Source: UBA7672 sp041398245 (lineage in GTDB: Bacteria; Pseudomonadota; Alphaproteobacteria; Caulobacterales; Hyphomonadaceae). Taken from it: DNA of 64,000 nucleotides. Numbering within the stretch: the first letter of the stretch is position 1; every line of letters begins with the position of its first letter. Position numbers and translations under genes: made by a program. The notes under the pieces are model-generated. The model was not told the origin of the DNA. It saw nothing but the letters and a program-made list of their open reading frames with translations, and made no database searches. Below, piece by piece: positions 33,908-42,084 of the stretch. Location: the NCBI GenBank assembly GCA_041398245.1, contig JAWKVC010000007.1:1-64000 (forward strand). Reading direction: 5' to 3'.

Positions 33908-35836
33908 CTACTCAGCAGCCACCGCAAAGCTTGTGTCAGCCAACTCGAACTTCCCCGCAGGAACAGGCGTCACAAGTAGATCGGGGAGATACCCAGTTTC
34001 CGCGAATGCCTCGCCAACCTTGGTAGCGAGGTCGTCTCGCTTTAGCTTTGCATGCGCCTTCAGCGTTGCCTCCTGCGACGCCCTTGATTGATCGATAACA
34101 TCCGGCGCCTCGGAAAGCGCTGCAAGGAGGCCGGCCTTTGGCAGACGTGTCCAGTAAGACGCATCCGCCTTCCAGAACTCACGCATATCGAGATCGAGGA
34201 TCTCCGCCAGTCTGTCGGCCAGTGACTGCCGACGAAGATCTGACGGCGCGCCCTTCTCGTGCATGAGATCGACGGCATCCGCCACGATGACCGCCAGTAT
34301 CGAGAGAAGTGTTTCGGGAGGCTGCATCAGGCACCAGTCGAGCACCTCGTCCTCATCGTCAGGAACTTGGGCCAGAATTGCATTCCGGGTTTCAACGAGC
34401 GCTTCCAGGTCCTCGACATGCGCAGCGCTCGCCGACACTCCGACACCAGACAATTCGCTTCGGAACACGGTCCGCATGATCATCGCTGCAACTGTCACGG
34501 CAAGTGCAGTCTCCCGATCACGCGCCAGCAGGAGACGGATCGCGCGTGTACGCGCCAGCGACAAATCGCGGATCACAGACTTTGGGAGACCGCAGGCAGT
34601 CTCAGGCTCTGGAGATGCGACCGCCTCGTCATCGACGACGGCGTCATCACCGGTCTCTGCCCTCTCCAGACGTTTGCGGATGTCTTTGATCGTCTTCTCA
34701 TCGGACTGCCGGACAACGCCCAGTGTGGCATAGGCTTCTCCCTCATGATTGACCGCAATGATCACGCCAGCGTGCGCGATGAGATCCGTGTTCCAGACGC
34801 GGGCTGACTGACGCAGTGTTTCGATTGCTCCCGCAAGCGTGTCGCGCGTGTCCCAGCGTGGATCATCCTCGATGCTGTCTTCATCCAGCGCCGCGTCGAG
34901 CGCATCCAGTTCGTCACGCAGGCGCGTCAGTTCGGCCTCTTCTTCATCGGTGTGGTCGCGCCATTCAGGCTGAAGGCGCATCACAGCATAGCCGTTGTCG
35001 GTACGGCCCTGACCAAGGCTCGTCTCGACCCATCCCCAGCCTTGCGCGATCCAGCTGTCGCGTTCGCCTGCGAGCTTCTGTTCAGCCAGTTCCGCCATCA
35101 GTGCCGGATTTTCAACATAGACGGCTTCAGCGTCGAAGAGGTCGCGCAAAACGGCGCCGCCCGCCTGCTCATAGGCTTCAAGCCCGACAAACGCCGCCAG
35201 ACGATCCGACGCCCGCATGCGCCCTTCCATCAGTCGGGCGCGAACGGATCCCGCATGCGTCACCGGCCGGCCCAGACTCTTGAACACGGCCTCTTGCTGG
35301 GCATGGCTCTCAACGAGGCAGAAGGCCCGGGCTGCTTCCAGGCTGACATCCCCGCGTTTCCACGCGGCCTTGATCCTGGGCGACAGTCCCGCGAGCGCCA
35401 GGCGCTGGTCGACGTGACGACGGGTTACCCCAAATCGGCGGGCGACATCGTCTGCCGTGGCGCCCTCTGCGACGAGCGCGGCATAGGCATCAACCTCATC
35501 CATGGCGTCCATGGCCACCCGCTGCACGTTTTCCGCAAGCGACACCTCGATGCCCTGCTCCGTCGTCACGACATGGCAGGGAATCAGATGATCTTTGGCA
35601 ATCACCCTCTGCTTGGCCAGTTGTTTGAGAGCGGCGAGACGGCGGCCGCCTGCATCGACTTCGTATTTGTCTCCCTCGGTAGGAACCACGCAGAGATTCT
35701 GAAGCAGGCCATGGGCGGCGATCGACGCGGCCAGGGCATCGAGATCGGCCTTGCGATCCTGCTTGCGAACATTGCGCGGCGAAGCGACCAGCTTGTTGAG
35801 GGCGATCAGCTGGATGGAGTGAGCTTGAGCAGTCAT
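33908..35836 (-). CDS. ParB-like partition/nuclease-family protein of an integrative element
   Basis: The 642-residue protein has an N-terminal ParB domain (LVASPRNVRK, DLDALAASIAAHGLLQNLCV, DAGGRRLAALKQL, ENVQRVAMDAMDEVDAY) and a helix-turn-helix with ARRFGVTRRHVDQRLALAGL. A long C-terminal region is typical of the ParB proteins that sit with trb-type conjugation genes in alphaproteobacteria, much longer than chromosomal ParB (about 300). I start at 35836 with AAGGAG eight bases upstream. No parA partner is adjacent, which is usual for this group. Its role is probably in element maintenance or DNA processing. Confidence 0.85.
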   Translation of the reverse strand: MTAQAHSIQLIALNKLVASPRNVRKQDRKADLDALAASIAAHGLLQNLCVVPTEGDKYEVDAGGRRLAALKQLAKQRVIAKDHLIPCHVVTTEQGIEVSLAENVQRVAMDAMDEVDAYAALVAEGATADDVARRFGVTRRHVDQRLALAGLSPRIKAAWKRGDVSLEAARAFCLVESHAQQEAVFKSLGRPVTHAGSVRARLMEGRMRASDRLAAFVGLEAYEQAGGAVLRDLFDAEAVYVENPALMAELAEQKLAGERDSWIAQGWGWVETSLGQGRTDNGYAVMRLQPEWRDHTDEEEAELTRLRDELDALDAALDEDSIEDDPRWDTRDTLAGAIETLRQSARVWNTDLIAHAGVIIAVNHEGEAYATLGVVRQSDEKTIKDIRKRLERAETGDDAVVDDEAVASPEPETACGLPKSVIRDLSLARTRAIRLLLARDRETALAVTVAAMIMRTVFRSELSGVGVSASAAHVEDLEALVETRNAILAQVPDDEDEVLDWCLMQPPETLLSILAVIVADAVDLMHEKGAPSDLRRQSLADRLAEILDLDMREFWKADASYWTRLPKAGLLAALSEAPDVIDQSRASQEATLKAHAKLKRDDLATKVGEAFAETGYLPDLLVTPVPAGKFELADTSFAVAAE

Positions 35837-36048
35837 GAATGAGCTCCTTGAGCATGCCCGATGGCGGAACGCCGGATCGGGGCCGCCTGCGCGACCCGCC
35901 TCCCCGGCCTGTCGCATGAGGCCCGCCGCTCAAGGGCGAAGAGCGCCAGCGTCCCTTGAACGGCGGACGCGACAGGCCAAGGCGAGGTCTAGCGTGCAGG
36001 CGCCGTGGGCCGGCTTCGACATCCATCGGCTCGACGTATCGCCGACTG

Positions 36049-36597
36049 TCAGAACGTCAGCAGCAGGTCCGCCCGGCCGACGATCTCGCTTGCCCGTGTC
36101 ACGCCAAAGTAGCGCCCATCATAGGACCCCGCCGTATCACCCAGCAGGAACACCTGGCCCTCGTTCAAGGAGGTGCACCCCTGCCATGAGGGAAGCGTCT
36201 CTCCTGTCGAGTCGTTCGATCTGGCTTGTGCAACGGCCTCATCGTTGACGAAGACCGTACGATCAACGCGACAAACGGAAGCCCCGACCACAGCAACAAC
36301 GCGCTTGATCAGAAGTTTCCCATTCTGGAGAACGCCTCTGGCGGCGAGGTCAACGGCCAGGTCCTTCGACGGGAGAACAGCGACACGGTCGCCGACAGTC
36401 CAGTTGCCGCGCTCGATGCGGTAGAGCCCTCCGGGCGCGCTGGGCGAGAGGTTCCACACGAACTCCGCCGAGCCTGCAGTGACCGGGATAGCGAGCAGGA
36501 CGACTGCAGCGGCGCCGACAACCGCGAGCAGCCTGCGGCGGGACGCGATCGCGCGAATGGACGGCCACGCCCTCGATGCGTGCGCCGCTGCCTTCAT
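36049..36597 (-). CDS. traF: Conjugal transfer signal peptidase TraF (S26 family)
   Basis: TraF processes and cyclises the TrbC pilin. The 182-residue protein has a signal anchor (LLAVVGAAAVVLLAIPVTAG), the serine motif NLSPSAPGGLYRI and the general-base lysine in LLIKRVVAVVGA, followed by LLGDTAGSYDGRYFG. The start is the ATG at 36597, which overlaps the stop of the LysR gene as ATGA, so its expression is tied to that regulator. The substrate gene trbC is in the divergent operon. Confidence 0.87.
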   Translation of the reverse strand: MKAAAHASRAWPSIRAIASRRRLLAVVGAAAVVLLAIPVTAGSAEFVWNLSPSAPGGLYRIERGNWTVGDRVAVLPSKDLAVDLAARGVLQNGKLLIKRVVAVVGASVCRVDRTVFVNDEAVAQARSNDSTGETLPSWQGCTSLNEGQVFLLGDTAGSYDGRYFGVTRASEIVGRADLLLTF

Positions 36598-37634
36598 CCT
36601 TCGGCGCTCGTGGTTTGGGGACCCGGACGTAGCGGCCGGCCTTCGGCATTCAGAAATGGCGCACGCTCCGGTGTTGCCGGGACTGTATCGTTGGCTGCAA
36701 CACCAGCCGGCAAGCGACGCTGCGGCGGAACATAGACCTCCCGGAAGCACGGATGGCGGACCGGATCGAAGCACGACCGGATCCAGTGGAGGACGGGCTG
36801 GCTGGCCTCCATGCTGCGCACCCGCTCGGTGTAGGTGAGCCAGAACCGCAGCGTTGCGAGCGGCTTGATGTGCGTCAGCGGCGTCAGGCGGTCGTCGAAC
36901 TGCGAGACATAGCTCGGCAGTGCGGCAATGCCCGCGCCCGATGCGCAGGCTTCCATCAGCACGGTGCCAGCGTCGGTCCCGACCGTGTCTGGCAGGATCG
37001 CGCCCCAGGCTGCGGCGGCCTGCCGCCAGCTTTCGGGTTGATATTCGGCGCCGGACAGACGCAGGCACTGATGCGCCTGAAGGTCCGACATGGCGTTCGG
37101 CTCACCGTACTGCGCAAGGTAGCTGGGCGCCGCGTAGAGGATGTAGTGCAGCCAGCCCAGCTGGCGCGAGACGAGGTTTGCGGCGGCTGGCTTCTCGAAC
37201 TGGATGGCGATGTCGCCATCGCCGTCAGCAAGATTTGGCGTCGTCGGCATGACTTTCAGGAACACCCTGGCGTCCGGTTGCAGCGACAGCAGCTCAGGAA
37301 GCCGGCGCGCCAGCCAGTAGGTCGCAATCCCTTCGCGCGTGCAGATAACAAGACGGTCCGATATCTTCTCGCTCGCACGTTCGACGATGGCCTGAACCGA
37401 GTCGGCCATGCTGCGGGCCGAGCGGAGGATGTCCTCACCAACAGCTGTCAGCTCAAGTCCCCGGTGCGAGCGTTCGAACAGCTGGTGACCCAGCGCCCGT
37501 TCGAGTTCATCAAGATCGCTCGACACCTTGGTGTAGCTCCGGCTTAACGCCTTGGCTGCGGCGTTGATGCTGCCTGTGTCAGCCACAGTCTGGAAGACCT
37601 TAAGCCTCTCCCAGTCGAGTTTCGCCCCACCCAC
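36594..37634 (-). CDS. LysR-family transcriptional regulator of the conjugation module
   Basis: An N-terminal winged helix-turn-helix (LKVFQTVADTGSINAAAKAL, SDLDELERALGHQLFERS) is followed by a LysR substrate-binding domain. The 346-residue length includes a proline-rich tail of about 45 residues beyond the usual 300. It is divergent from traG with 350 bases between, the typical place for a LysR protein to control the divergent operon, and it overlaps traF. The inducer is not known. Confidence 0.88.
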   Translation of the reverse strand: MGGAKLDWERLKVFQTVADTGSINAAAKALSRSYTKVSSDLDELERALGHQLFERSHRGLELTAVGEDILRSARSMADSVQAIVERASEKISDRLVICTREGIATYWLARRLPELLSLQPDARVFLKVMPTTPNLADGDGDIAIQFEKPAAANLVSRQLGWLHYILYAAPSYLAQYGEPNAMSDLQAHQCLRLSGAEYQPESWRQAAAAWGAILPDTVGTDAGTVLMEACASGAGIAALPSYVSQFDDRLTPLTHIKPLATLRFWLTYTERVRSMEASQPVLHWIRSCFDPVRHPCFREVYVPPQRRLPAGVAANDTVPATPERAPFLNAEGRPLRPGPQTTSAEG

Positions 37635-37986
37635 GTTCGCTCCTTTTCAGCGACCCCATAGCCAAAAAACGGTGAATCGAACCCGCGCCGTTTGCGCCTA
37701 AGCCCATGCTCATCAACTTGCTGAGTGCTGCGATGAGCTGGTCCGTCCCCCCGTTAACACCTGTTTTTTGCAACCCACGGACCACGCAGGCTTTTTCCGA
37801 TTTACTCCGTACCCGGACGGCCTTCAAAGCCGCTGGCCGTGGCGAACTGGATTGCATCCTACTCCCGCAGAGGGCGACTCCGGCAGAAGCGTCTTCGCCG
37901 CGCACATTCCGTACCGCCACGACAGCTTCGCGCGTCAGGCAGCATGCCGCTCTTAACGCTCGCCGGGCGACCGGAGTCGTAAACGC
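37635..37986. promoter_or_regulatory. Divergent promoter region between the LysR gene and traG
   Basis: The 352-base gap must contain the promoters for lysR-traF and for the traG-trb operon. No gene is supported in it. A LysR-type T-N11-A box could not be fixed with confidence. The traG ATG at 37987 has no strong ribosome site. Confidence 0.5.
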
Positions 37987-39984
37987 ATGAGCGCCGGACG
38001 CGTCTACTGGGGCCAGATCCTCTGCGTGCTTGCAGCGTTCGCGGCGAGTCTTGTCATCACGACACAATGGACGGCGGAGGCGCTCGGTCATCAGTCACAA
38101 CTCGGCACGCCGGACCTCACCCTGTTTGGGTATCCCCTTTATGCGCCGTGGAAATTCTTCCTCTGGTGGTATGCCTATGACGCCTATGCGCGCTCCATCT
38201 TCGAGACCGGCGCGCTCATCTTCCTTGCCGGCGTCATCATCTCGGTCGCGATCGCGTTCGGGTTCTCACTCTGGCGCGCGCGGGAAGCCAAGGACTCGGT
38301 CACCTATGGCAGCGCCCGCTGGGCCACGCCACGCGATGTCCGCAAGCTCAACCTCACCACCGGCGATGGCGTCATCCTGGGCACGCTGGACAACCAGCTC
38401 CTGCGGCATGACGGGGATGAGCATGTGCTGGTCATCGCCCCGACCAACACCGGCAAAAGTGTTGGCATTTCGCTGCCCACCGGCCTTGTCTGGCGGCATT
38501 CCTACCTGGCCCTCGACCTCAAGGGCGAGAATTGGGCCGTAACCTCCGGCCTCCGCGCAGCTTTCGGCCCGGTCTACAGGTTTGCGCCGACCAAGGCGGA
38601 CACGCATCGCTACAATCCGCTGACCCAGATCCGCCGTGGCGATGCCGAAGTGCGCGACGCGCAGGTCCTGGCCGACATGCTGGTCGATCCCGAAGGGGCG
38701 CTGCGCGAGCGCAGTCACTGGCAGCTGCGCGCGTTCGAACTCCTGGTCGCAACGATCCTCTGGACGCTCTATGCCGAGAAGCAGAAGTCGCTTGCACGCG
38801 TCGGGCAGCTGCTGGCCGACCCGGCGCGTCCCGTCCTCGACCTGTTCGACGAGATGCTGCGTCGACCCATCAAGGATGGCGCACCCCATCCCGTTGTCGC
38901 GGCCGGCGCGCGTCAACTCCTGGACATGGCGGATGCCGAGCGCTCGGGCGTTGTCTCGACCGCGCTCGGTTTCCTTGCGCTCTATCGTGATCCTCTCCTC
39001 GCCCGCGCGACCGAGACGTCTGATTTCACGATTGAGGAGCTGATCAACGGCGAGCGGCCGATCTCGCTCTATCTGGTTGTGCCGCCCGAAGAGATATCCC
39101 GTCTCAAGGCGCTGCTGCGCCTGATGATCAACCAGATCCTGAAGCGGCTGACCGAGGTCGCTTCTGAAAACCCCAGCGGTCGTCGCGTCCTCCTGATGCT
39201 CGATGAGTTTCCGCAGCTCGGGAAGCTGGATTTCTTCGAGCACGCCCTCGCCTATATCCGCGGCTACAGGATCAAGGCCTGCCTGGTTGCGCAATCGCTC
39301 AATCAGCTCGTCCAGACCTATGGCGAGAACACCTCCATTCTCGACAACGCGCATGTGCGCGTCGCCTTCGCCTGCAATGATGAGCGCACCGCCCGGCGTA
39401 TCTCGGACATGCTGGGCGTTACCACCGAGACGCGCGCCCAGATGAACTATGCCGGCTCGCGCATGGCGCCGTGGCTTGGTCACACCATGGTCTCGCGCCA
39501 GGAAGTGCCGCGGTCCTTGCTGACGCCGGGCGAGGTCATGCAGCTTCCGCATGCCGACGCGCTGATCCTGACCGGCGGGGCGCCACCCATTCGCGCGAAG
39601 AAAGTGCGCTACTTCGCAGAACCCATCTTCAAGGCGCGCCTCAAGCCGCCTATTGCGTCCCCCCGCCATTCCCCCACCGGCCTCCCCACGGTCTGGTCCG
39701 GCCTCATCGCGTCCACGACGCCGCTCCCGCCGTCCTCGCAGTCGACGTCTCTCAAGCGCGCATCCGGTCCCGGCCATACGCACGCCCAGGACCAGAGCGA
39801 GCAGTCGCTGCAGCACGCCTTCAACTTTTCAACGCCTGCCGCAGGCGAGGCGACGCAAACGAACGACGCAGCATCGCAGGCAACACCGCCATCGTCCGAC
39901 GATCTTGGCGCGGCGTTCACGGGGCCGGGCCTCGCGAGAACCGTGTTCGCCTTCAACCCCGAACATTTCGACACGGATGTCTGA
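37987..39984 (+). CDS. traG: Conjugal transfer coupling protein TraG (VirD4 type)
   Basis: TraG is the hexameric inner-membrane ATPase that passes the relaxase-DNA complex to the secretion channel. The 665-residue protein has two N-terminal membrane helices (near residues 10-28 and 70-90), Walker A in IAPTNTGKSVGISLPT, Walker B in VLLMLDEFPQLGKLD, and the RISDMLG and SRQEVPRSLLTPGEVMQLP blocks. A disordered C-terminal tail follows. It heads the trb operon. The relaxase it should serve is not in the window. Confidence 0.94.
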   Translation: MSAGRVYWGQILCVLAAFAASLVITTQWTAEALGHQSQLGTPDLTLFGYPLYAPWKFFLWWYAYDAYARSIFETGALIFLAGVIISVAIAFGFSLWRAREAKDSVTYGSARWATPRDVRKLNLTTGDGVILGTLDNQLLRHDGDEHVLVIAPTNTGKSVGISLPTGLVWRHSYLALDLKGENWAVTSGLRAAFGPVYRFAPTKADTHRYNPLTQIRRGDAEVRDAQVLADMLVDPEGALRERSHWQLRAFELLVATILWTLYAEKQKSLARVGQLLADPARPVLDLFDEMLRRPIKDGAPHPVVAAGARQLLDMADAERSGVVSTALGFLALYRDPLLARATETSDFTIEELINGERPISLYLVVPPEEISRLKALLRLMINQILKRLTEVASENPSGRRVLLMLDEFPQLGKLDFFEHALAYIRGYRIKACLVAQSLNQLVQTYGENTSILDNAHVRVAFACNDERTARRISDMLGVTTETRAQMNYAGSRMAPWLGHTMVSRQEVPRSLLTPGEVMQLPHADALILTGGAPPIRAKKVRYFAEPIFKARLKPPIASPRHSPTGLPTVWSGLIASTTPLPPSSQSTSLKRASGPGHTHAQDQSEQSLQHAFNFSTPAAGEATQTNDAASQATPPSSDDLGAAFTGPGLARTVFAFNPEHFDTDV

Positions 39985-40435
39985 GCTCATGCCGCGCGCC
40001 AAGATCACCGCCTACATCAACCAGGATCTCGTCGCCGCGATGCGGCGTCTGGCCGTGCATCAGGGTCGCAGTGCGTCAGACGTGCTGGAGGATGCCGTCC
40101 ATCGCTTCTTCGATGCGACGCGCCAGGAGGGCGAGCACCACGCCCTGATGGCGCGCTTCGACCGGATCATGGCGCGGCTTGCCCTGCTCGAGCAAGGCCA
40201 GGAGACGCTCTTCGAGCTGACCGCACACACGACGCGCTTCGTGATGAGTGTCTCGCCCGACATTCCGGAGATGGACAAGGCGGACGTGAATGCGCGCGGG
40301 TCGGAGCGCTTCCGCAATGTCATTGCCGCGATGGTGGCCAAGCTCCGCGCGGGCCGCAGCATCCTGCGCGACCAGTTCGGCCCGACCATCGAGCATTCTA
40401 CTCCCGACTCCCATGTTGGAGCGGCCGCCGAATGA
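39977..40435 (+). CDS. Ribbon-helix-helix protein of the trb operon
   Basis: The N-terminus AKITAYINQDLVAAMRRLAV with a following helix ASDVLEDAVHRFF is a CopG/ribbon-helix-helix DNA-binding domain. The rest is a helical region and a variable tail, 152 residues in all. It starts eight bases inside the traG stop region (ATG 39977; 39989 is possible) and its stop overlaps the trbB start. A gene of this type between traG and trbB is standard in alphaproteobacterial elements, where it is thought to regulate transfer or bind oriT. Confidence 0.82.
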   Translation: MSELMPRAKITAYINQDLVAAMRRLAVHQGRSASDVLEDAVHRFFDATRQEGEHHALMARFDRIMARLALLEQGQETLFELTAHTTRFVMSVSPDIPEMDKADVNARGSERFRNVIAAMVAKLRAGRSILRDQFGPTIEHSTPDSHVGAAAE

Positions 40436-41442
40436 GCAACGCCGTTCCTCAACACGACGCGTCGCGTGGCCATGATCCCTCGCGTGGCCTGGCCATGCTG
40501 ACCACGGCGCTTGGGCCATCGATCGCCGCCATGCTGGAGGCGCCTGACACGATCGAGGTCATCGCCAATCCGGACGGACGGCTCTGGCTCGAACAGGTCG
40601 GCAAGGGACGGATCGCGACCCCGCATCGGCTCGAAGCATCAGAGACCGAGCGCGTCATCCGTCTTGTCGCCACGCTGACCGGCGCCGAGGTCAATCGCGA
40701 CACGCCGATCGTGTCGGCCGAACTTCCTCCGCGCGGCGAGCGGTTCGAAGGCGTCCTCCCGCCGGTATCGCGCGCGCCCTGCTTTGCGATCCGCAAGCCA
40801 GCCGCACGCGTGTTCACGCTAGACGACTATCTGGCGTCGGGCGTCATCACCGCAGAGCAGGCCGCAACCCTCCGGAACGCCATCCGCAGCCACGCCAATA
40901 TCATGGTCGCGGGCGGTACGGGCTCGGGCAAGACAACTCTCGCCAATGCGCTCCTGCATGAGATCGCCCAGCTTGGCGAGCGCGTGGTCATTCTCGAAGA
41001 CACACGCGAACTGCAGTGCGCGGCAGAAGATGTGGTCGCTTTGCGGACGCAGCCCGGGTCAGTCTCGCTCTCGGATCTGGTGCGATCCACCCTCCGGCTC
41101 CGGCCTGATCGCATTGTGGTCGGCGAGGTGCGAGGTCCCGAAGCCCTCGACCTGCTCAAGGCCTGGAACACGGGTCATCCCGGCGGCATCGCAACCCTTC
41201 ATGCAAACTCGGCGCAGGCCGCCCTGTCGCGGCTTGAACAGCTCACCATGGAAGTCTGCGAGACGCCGCCGCGGGCGCTGATCGCGGAAGCCATTGATCT
41301 CATCGTCTTTGTGGAGCGCGGCGGCCCTGCCGGCCGCCGCATCCCGGAAATCCTCGCGCCGAAGGGCAGATTGCCCGCAGCGCCGGACCCCGCTGCGCGA
41401 GGGGGAAGCGCGCTTCAATCTACCAACAGGAGTGAACTATGA
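40432..41442 (+). CDS. trbB: Conjugal transfer ATPase TrbB (VirB11 type)
   Basis: TrbB is the cytoplasmic hexameric ATPase that energises pilus assembly and transfer. The 336-residue protein has Walker A VAGGTGSGKTTLANALL, the Asp box ILEDTRELQC, Walker B in DRIVVGEVRGPEALDLL and the His box GHPGGIATLHANSA. It overlaps both neighbours by four bases. It appears complete; the C-terminus has a short proline- and serine-rich extension. Confidence 0.95.
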   Translation: MSNAVPQHDASRGHDPSRGLAMLTTALGPSIAAMLEAPDTIEVIANPDGRLWLEQVGKGRIATPHRLEASETERVIRLVATLTGAEVNRDTPIVSAELPPRGERFEGVLPPVSRAPCFAIRKPAARVFTLDDYLASGVITAEQAATLRNAIRSHANIMVAGGTGSGKTTLANALLHEIAQLGERVVILEDTRELQCAAEDVVALRTQPGSVSLSDLVRSTLRLRPDRIVVGEVRGPEALDLLKAWNTGHPGGIATLHANSAQAALSRLEQLTMEVCETPPRALIAEAIDLIVFVERGGPAGRRIPEILAPKGRLPAAPDPAARGGSALQSTNRSEL

Positions 41443-41771
41443 GACTGACCAAGACGCTGCGCGCAATGACGCGCGCAGCAACCCTCGGCGCGACCGCCGT
41501 CCTCATCAGCGGGGCCGCTCATGCTGCGACCGCAGGCGGCGGCATGCCGTGGGAAGGGCCGCTGACCGCGGTGCTCGATTCCATCACCGGCCCGGTTGCG
41601 CGGATCGTTGCCATCCTGATCATCGTGGCGACCGGTCTCACGCTGGCGTTCGGTGATGTCGGCCAGGGCTTCAAGAAGCTCCTGCAGATCCTGTTCGGTC
41701 TCGCCATCGCGTTCGCTGCGGCGAGCTTCTTCCTGCCGCTGGTTGGCGGCGGCGGTGCGGTTATTCCGTAG
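41439..41771 (+). CDS. trbC: Conjugative pilin TrbC
   Basis: TrbC is the pilin precursor, cut by a leader peptidase and cyclised by TraF. The 110-residue product has a signal peptide ending AAHAA and two hydrophobic segments (IVAILIIVATGLTLAFG and LLQILFGLAIAFAAASFFL), the expected form. A GGAGTGAACT ribosome site precedes the start. The C-terminal GGGGAVIP would be removed on maturation. Confidence 0.9.
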   Translation: MRLTKTLRAMTRAATLGATAVLISGAAHAATAGGGMPWEGPLTAVLDSITGPVARIVAILIIVATGLTLAFGDVGQGFKKLLQILFGLAIAFAAASFFLPLVGGGGAVIP

Positions 41772-41784
41772 AGGAGAAGCTCAG

Positions 41785-42051
41785 ATGCGCGACACCCGCG
41801 ATGTTCCAGGATTTGTGGCGCCCGTCCGGCAGGCATTGACCGCTCCCCTCCTCATGGGCGGCGCTCCCCGGTCCTACGCCATCCTCAACGGCACGCTGGC
41901 GGCCATCGTCGCCTTTGCCGGAGCCCTCCTCCCCGGGCTCATTCTGGGCATCGCGGGTCATGTGCTCGGCGTCTTCCTCGCCCGGCGCGATCCCGACGCG
42001 GTCGAAGTGATGAGCCGCGCCATGCGCATCCCTAATCGCCTCGAGGACTAG
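41785..42051 (+). CDS. trbD: Conjugal transfer protein TrbD (VirB3 type)
   Basis: TrbD is a small inner-membrane channel component. The 88-residue protein has the family opening PGFVAPVRQALTAPLLMGG and two adjoining membrane segments (ILNGTLAAIVAFAGALLPGL and the following ILGIAGHVLGVFLA). I start it at 41785 with GAGGAG upstream. Its last residues, PNRLED, are repeated near the start of trbE. Confidence 0.9.
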   Translation: MRDTRDVPGFVAPVRQALTAPLLMGGAPRSYAILNGTLAAIVAFAGALLPGLILGIAGHVLGVFLARRDPDAVEVMSRAMRIPNRLED

Positions 42052-42084
42052 CTGGCCCGCGCCACATTCACACGGATACGTCTC

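Noticed and set aside
33478..33927. 149-codon minus frame upstream of the ParB-like stop
   Set aside because: It overlaps the end of the ParB-like gene and contains no known motif.
38266..39816. 516-codon minus frame opposite traG
   Set aside because: TraG with Walker motifs occupies the plus strand; the minus frame is a shadow.
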